Part shown: positions 58,758 through 64,000 of the stretch, piece after piece
Layout: each line of letters starts with the position of its first letter
How positions within the stretch are numbered: the first letter of the stretch is position 1
Source of the DNA: Thunnus maccoyii
Taxonomy: Eukaryota > Chordata > Actinopteri > Scombriformes > Scombridae
Direction of reading: 5' to 3'
DNA: 64,000 nt
Assembly: GCF_910596095.1 (NCBI RefSeq)
Contig: NC_056542.1
Span: forward strand, 26,648,957 to 26,712,956
Position numbers and translations under genes: made by a program
The notes under the pieces: generated by a model
Seen by the model: only the letters and a program-made list of their open reading frames with translations
The model's database searches: none
Told to the model about the DNA's origin: nothing

Positions 58758-61330
58758 TTTCAATCTCTTTACAATAAACTGTATCACAGTTTTTTTATTT
58801 TAAAAAGTGAATATGAATTATTGTTATATTGCTGCTTTTAATACACCTCAGTACTCTCAAATTCACAACAGTAATTCAATCCGTAACCATTTCATGAAAG
58901 CATAAACAAATGTTTGGAATGTTTTGTGCACAGTAAATGATTTGTTTCATGTTTCCTGAAGTATTAGTAGCATAAAAACTGCATTTATATCGGTTGAAAT
59001 GATCAGCTCAGGTTGATTATTATTAACAATGGCCTCTAGTCTCAGCATAAGTTTAAAGAGTTAACACTTTAAAGGAGCAAAATGATCAAAGTGTACCTAC
59101 ATGTTTGTGTGTGAGATGAGTAAAAATGTTGTGAATTGTCATTGTTCATATACAAAATGGCAACAAAAACAACAAACAAACATACAAACAGACAAACAGA
59201 AACTTACAGAAGGTTTTTAGTGCAAAGCATAAAATCATGTGTGCAGGGACGTAAAGTGACATTTCTTTTGTTTTGATGACTATACAGAGACAATGGTGGA
59301 TTTTTTTCTGAAAATATAACTTTTGTTTAAGAGTTTATGTCACCTAAAACCTCTGGGAATATTGCAGAAGACTGAAGTTGGTTGCACATGATTTAATGAA
59401 GGTAACTGCAGTGGGTAACGGAGCATTATAGTCTTGTGCTGCTATGTGGCACTGTATTAGATCATTTAGAGTCTCTTTATAGACAGGTTTCACCACACAG
59501 AAGAATAATATAGAATTGAAAAGGACAAAATACTGACACATTCAAAATGACTTTTTTTGTTGTTTTTGTTGTTGTTGTTGCACTGCCATACTCACATGCT
59601 GTATGTCACCTGTTTTTCTTGTTCCACTTGCTGTTTCTGCCTCATGTGTCTCTCTGCTCTCCTGTTCCTGCCTTTTAACTCTCTGCCCAACTGTAAAACA
59701 TTGATAATGGACACCAACTGCAAGTCACAAACCATCTGTTAACAGAGATATATCAAAAATTACTGTTAATTTAAACTATGTATCATTGTTGACAAAACAC
59801 ACTCCTTTACTGAAATATCTACTGTATGTTATCAGTCCTAATCTGTCATCATCTGGGTAATAACGTTATGAACTGTGTCAGAAAATGAAATTTAGTAAGT
59901 ATTTATATTTGTTTGCATGTGATAATTTAGACTTAAGATGTATAAGTGGAGTCCAAAAGTCTGAAACCACTTTCTCATTTGGACCCCACTGTATAGATTT
60001 TTCAAGTTTTAAAGCAAGCTCAAACTTCCAATGTGCTGACTCACAGAGGCCTCAATTATATAAATTTAAAACATGATTAAGAGGTTTTCTTAGAGCAAAA
60101 TTGCATGTGCCAATTATGATTGGACATGATAGTTCAAATAGAAGTTTAAAGATTTGTGGAATGTGATGCCCCCATGTCATATAAAAATAGGTATTTTAAG
60201 AAAATGGATAGTCTACTGTATATTCCAACAGATGCACATTCATGGTCATTTTTGTTGACACAGATGTGATCATTGAAGCAAATACTCAGTAAGGTCATGT
60301 AATCAGTAAATGGGGCAGACTAACATGATGTAAGGGATTTTGATTATTATGCAATATATTTGGAAAGTCTAAAGTTTCTGAAAATTCCACTGGCCCTGAC
60401 TTTATCAACAGCAGTGTAAACAGTGTGTTTAATAACTTAACTTTTACTTATTATTTTGTTTCTACCATTGTTGACTTATGTATTTATTTACAATCAGATT
60501 TTCTATTAGTTTTTTTTACACTGACAGGTAATATTAAGGTGTTTTAGTGACAAAGAAAAATATTCAAATATAATAATTATGAGTTTGGTGTTTGTTCTAT
60601 GTTTCTGTTGACAATGTGGATTATTACAATATCAGTCATTACATTCATGTCACAGTGTTTAAAATGTTCCACTGTATTATATATGAAATTGATCTTTTAA
60701 CAATTGGTAACAAATATCAAGACATCAGAAATGCTATTGAAATGATCCTCATTAATGAGACTAAAGCTTTTACAAAATCTGCTTTCACTGTGTATGTTTT
60801 GCATGTTAGGTACTTTATTATATGTAAAAGAGAGATGCTTGGAAGTACCAATTACAGTACTGTGTGCCTGACAGTATGCAATATGACAGAATTATACTAC
60901 CCTTAATATGCTACATTTAACATCAATGACATCATGATGTCAAATAGAGAGGATTACACATTGAACTTTCTTGTTGAGCAGATTCAATAAACCACATCTG
61001 ATTTTTATTCTTTTATACCTTGCAATGGCTATTCCAAAAGATTTTCTTAGTCAAAAAGTTGCTGGAGGAAAGTTCTCTTCCAGGAAATGTATAGTAAACA
61101 CACTTTTTAAAATTGTCTACAATGCTGCCAGGAGTATGATCAGAGCATGATAGAGAGACAAAGCACATTTTGCCTCCTTACTGTATATTTTAAAACATGT
61201 GCAGCAACTTCTTCATGTATAGAACTGTATGTTCTGCCTGTTCAAAATCGATGATGGTTCATGGTTGATTTAATACTGTGAAACAGACACTGGGTCCTAC
61301 AAACAAAAACAGAGAACATTCCCATTCCTC
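58758..61330. other. Spacer between copies 17 and 18
   Basis: No gene seen. About 60240-60780 follows the order of the array spacer (TTGTTGACACAGATGTGATCA, AAGGGATTTTGATTATTATGC, ACATTCATGTCACAGTG, ATATCAAGACATCAG), although strongly diverged. The spacing from copy 17 to copy 18 is 3,277 bp, like the array units. Confidence 0.7.
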
Positions 61331-61437
61331 AGGACTTTCCTATAACCATTCCCAGAATAGGGTGTGACGCAAGCCCATTCCTGGAGACAAGTAAGTGATG
61401 CCAGTGATGAGGCAACAGTGGCACAAGTGAGTATAAA
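61331..61437 (+). promoter_or_regulatory. Core promoter of copy 18
   Basis: AGGACTTTCC, one base from a classical kB site, at 61331-61340 and TATAAA at 61432-61437. Confidence 0.65.
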
Positions 61438-61557
61438 TACCAGCACATTTTGCACACTCAACTGTCAGGCCAGGGAACAACACAAAAGAGCTGACAGGAG
61501 TCACCAAAACGGCCAAAGAAGTTAACAAATTAAGCCACTCAAACTCTAAACTCTAAA

Positions 61558-62518
61558 ATGAAGACATTCAGCGTTTTAGTTGCAGTGGCCATTGTGCTCA
61601 CCCTCATTTACATTCAGGAGAGTTTTGCAGTCCCAGTCACCAGAGTAAGAACTTCAATTAAATCAAGAGCGTAGGTTTGGTTATAACTTTGGTAGGGACA
61701 TTTTTTGTTGGACGGCCAAAATATTTTTGTATGTGTACTTGCTCTCTATCACTCTTTTCTCTTTCATAGGCACATGTGCACACACACACATACACACATA
61801 AAGAGCCTGACTCTGCAAAATCTTTACTTTACTGAATATGCATTTGCTGACTTGCCTGGAACCAAACTTGTATTGTGACTTTTCTCTGATTTTTACATTG
61901 TATTTTGTTGATTAACTATAAATCTGAGACCAATTTATATTTAAAATAATATATAGACTGTCACAATGTTACAATAAAATAAATGATCTTAGTTTTGTCC
62001 AGTGAAGTTATTTTCAATTCTGTGACATTTGGAACATTTAAACTATAAATACTAACAGCTTCAGATTCTTCACCTCAATGACTCCACTACTGCTGCTGCT
62101 GTTAGTCAACAATGTGTACAGTTTGAAGTTGAAGGTTGCCAGATCATCTGGCTGAGTATCCCCCCATATCCTGCTCTTTCACTCTTTACCATAATAGCGC
62201 ACTTTTTTGCAAAAAACACACAAACCTGGCAACTCAGCAGAGATCTTACTGTTTACATCATGTGGCGTTAAAGCAGCTAGATTGTTTGAGATCAGTAACT
62301 GATCAGTCATTAAGTTGAAGGGCTCTGATTCTGTCTCCACTGAGAGACAACACAAACAGAGTAAGTGATGATGCTCGAGATGAACACCTTGCTCATGTAT
62401 CTTGTCTTTCACACAGATGCCATATAACATCAGGCAGAAGCGTCATTCTGGCCTCATTAGATGCCGTCATTGCTGCGGCTGCTGCTTCCCTGGAGTCTGC
62501 GGTATGTGCTACAAGTGA
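61558..62518 (+). pseudogene. hamp: Hepcidin copy 18, exon 2 not found, seven-cysteine exon 3
   Basis: Exon 1 is 61558-61644 (MKTFSVLVAVAIVLTLIYIQ, donor GTAAGA). Exon 3 is 62417-62518 (MPYNIRQKR, then a 24-residue mature region opening HSGLIRCRHCCGCC and ending GVCGMCYK). The 772 bp between them hold no propiece exon. Intron 2-like sequence resumes only near 62363. Exon 1 joined directly to exon 3 stays in frame and would give 62 residues with a signal peptide and a furin site but no acidic propiece. The eighth hepcidin Cys is Tyr, which leaves Cys1 without its partner. The poly(A) signal is at 62714-62719. It may be a decaying gene or a propiece-less hepcidin; I lean to decay. Confidence 0.7.
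61660..62340. mobile_element. Probable insertion replacing exon 2 of copy 18
   Basis: Sequence starting GAGCGTAGGTTTGGTTATAA has no counterpart in any other hepcidin intron here. GAGCGTAGGTTTGG resembles the start of a dispersed fish repeat that I recall. A short CA-rich tract lies at about 61770-61797, and GGTTGCCAG (about 62135) with CTGGCAACT (about 62227) could be inverted ends of a smaller element. Family not assigned. Confidence 0.4.
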
Positions 62519-62719
62519 AGACTCCAGCCTGAGATTCCTGCAACAAGCACTGAATATTAATTTGTTGTTTTTTTTGTCTTAAATTAAAAATCGGATGTTA
62601 CTGGATTCGACCATGCTGCAGATAATATGCGCTTAGTGATGCGTTGTAACACATGACGTGAAATACTGTACATTCGGAAACTAACGTAATGTCACAGCCG
62701 CAGTTTTAATGTCAATAAA

Positions 62720-64000
62720 ATACAATATCATCAATCTCAAAGTATTGTGGATGAACTATCAGAGGATGTTAGGAAGTAACATCCTCCACTGGCCTCTAAC
62801 AAACAACACTTCCAGAGTCAACTTCATTTTCCAGGGTGGTCTGCTGTCCAAGTGCTAACCAGGCCCAGCTCAGCTCTGCTGTGCTTCGCTTGTTATTCAG
62901 TGCAGTGCAGGGAGGTATGGCATCTAGCCATGGTGGTATGCATGCTATTGTGTTACTTTCAGCATGGCTGGATCGCACCTCACAATTATAATGACCACAA
63001 AGGTCAAATAAATGGTCTGGTGTTAATTTAGAGCAGAAATGATTTGGGAACACACAGACTCAGATGGACCCTGATAGAAATCTGAATGGTGAAACAACAT
63101 ACATAGAGGGCAACATATTGCAAGTGACAAGCAGAACAATGGCAACCCTGTTGTTTCTATATAAGCCTGTGTGATTACGATTTAATTACCCTCATAGACA
63201 CAGAAGTGTATGTACACGTGGAAACACACATTCGCTCACACTCACACATGCACAGACTACCAGACTGGAGCCTGGCAGACTCCTGCCTTTATCCCACCCT
63301 CATGCAGCCTTGCAGGGGGCTGAGTGGTGTGCCAGGCCTGCCTCGCGCCCAGACGGATGCCCGTTGTACGCCCCCATACTAGGCAGAGCCGCTGCCAAAC
63401 CACACAAGGAGATAGTAAATGAGAGCAGAGGGTTCTGTTCAGTTTCCTCACACACACACATACACACACATGTGGTTTATTTTATCGGACTCATACCCAC
63501 ATACACACAGACACGAAACACAATGCAGGCAGGCAGGCAGCAATTAGGGGCCTGTTCATCAGTGAACTCCAGTATACTAGCTCTATAAATCTTCAAGCTA
63601 GCATTTTTAAAGTGTACAAACTAAGTGCTCGGGTGATAAACTGAAGAATCCACAGGATGTTGCCGTCGTTGGTCATTTGATTAGTAGACACTCTCCAGGC
63701 ATTCAGACAGAGAAAAATGCAAATCATAGCTTCAGATCTTTGTAGAGACATACAAATCTATCTTTTGTTTCAGAAGATAGAGACTGATAAGCAGATGAAC
63801 ACATTTATCCATTTTACTTGCTATATAATCATTAAAGTACGTTCAGGAAAATTTATTTTGAAACATATTATACATGTTAGAAAATAATTGCTGAAAACAT
63901 GAAAAGACTGTGAACTATGTAGTTAGATTTTTTGGGAAAACAGTATTGAAAACAAAGCCAACAACACCATTTTATAACATTATATAACTATTTCATCAGA
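62720..64000. other. Right end, no gene recognised
   Basis: The composition becomes more GC-rich around 63250-63430. A few open stretches exist on both strands, but none with a recognisable domain or splice pattern. A short CA-rich microsatellite lies at about 63451-63470. Confidence 0.4.

Noticed and set aside
62326-62363. Candidate exon 2 of copy 18 ending at a GTAAGT donor
   Set aside because: Available acceptors give the wrong phase or an in-frame stop, and the encoded residues do not resemble any hepcidin propiece.
61558-62518. Assignment of copy 18 as the iron-regulating hamp1
   Set aside because: The mature region starts HSG rather than QSH(L/I), and a core cysteine is missing.

Overview
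This window is vertebrate, spliced, AT-rich DNA from a percomorph (spiny-rayed) fish. It carries a large hepcidin (HAMP) cluster, all on the + strand. The evidence is the repeated three-exon, phase-0 genes that encode a signal peptide opening MKTFSV, an acidic propiece, an RQKR furin site and a Cys-rich mature peptide of about 22 residues. From memory, the mature peptide of copies 6, 7, 11 and 12 (opening GIKCRFCCGCC and ending GICGVCCRF) is the one published as tilapia hepcidin TH1-5. Similar peptides occur in other percomorphs, so I do not name a species. None of the mature peptides has the QSHL-type N-terminus of the iron-regulating fish hamp1, so these look like the antimicrobial hamp2 class.

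Layout. 1-290: hepcidin relic, with promoter and 5' UTR joined directly to a 3' UTR. About 880-2650: GC- and pyrimidine-rich insertion of unknown family. About 2840-43320: tandem array of 13 intact hepcidin genes (copies 1-13) with ATG-to-ATG spacings of 2.48-3.58 kb. It contains a near-perfect 2,938-bp repeat run (copies 2-5) and a three-gene higher-order repeat of about 10.43 kb (copies 6-8 and 9-11). Copies 1-12 encode almost one protein, with Glu or Gly at mature residue 17. Copy 13 is a mosaic with a different exon 3. 44.2-49.2 kb: two older genes (copies 14 and 15), each with a duplicated exon 2 and a strongly cationic 24-residue mature peptide, followed by a promoterless fragment (copy 16). 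49.6-52.7 kb: nested DNA-transposon fossils. 53.06-56.83 kb: a nine-exon HIPK-like gene whose catalytic residues are degenerate (probable pseudokinase), with a Ser/Thr/Ala/Asp repeat tail and a basic Cys5 C-terminus. 58.0-62.7 kb: two divergent hepcidins, a six-Cys peptide (copy 17) and a seven-Cys gene with no visible exon 2 (copy 18). 62.7-64 kb: no gene recognised.

How it works together. Each intact hepcidin carries its own compact promoter: a kB-like site, then a TATAAA box about 100 bp from the ATG in the array genes. Each also has its own AATAAA poly(A) signal, so the cluster looks like many independently transcribed units giving high dosage of one cationic peptide plus a few diverged variants at the edge. 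The array shows both homogenisation and diversification: exon-3 swaps, exon-2 duplication, cysteine loss and promoter-class switching. All calls were made by eye from the sequence. No alignment or database search was run.
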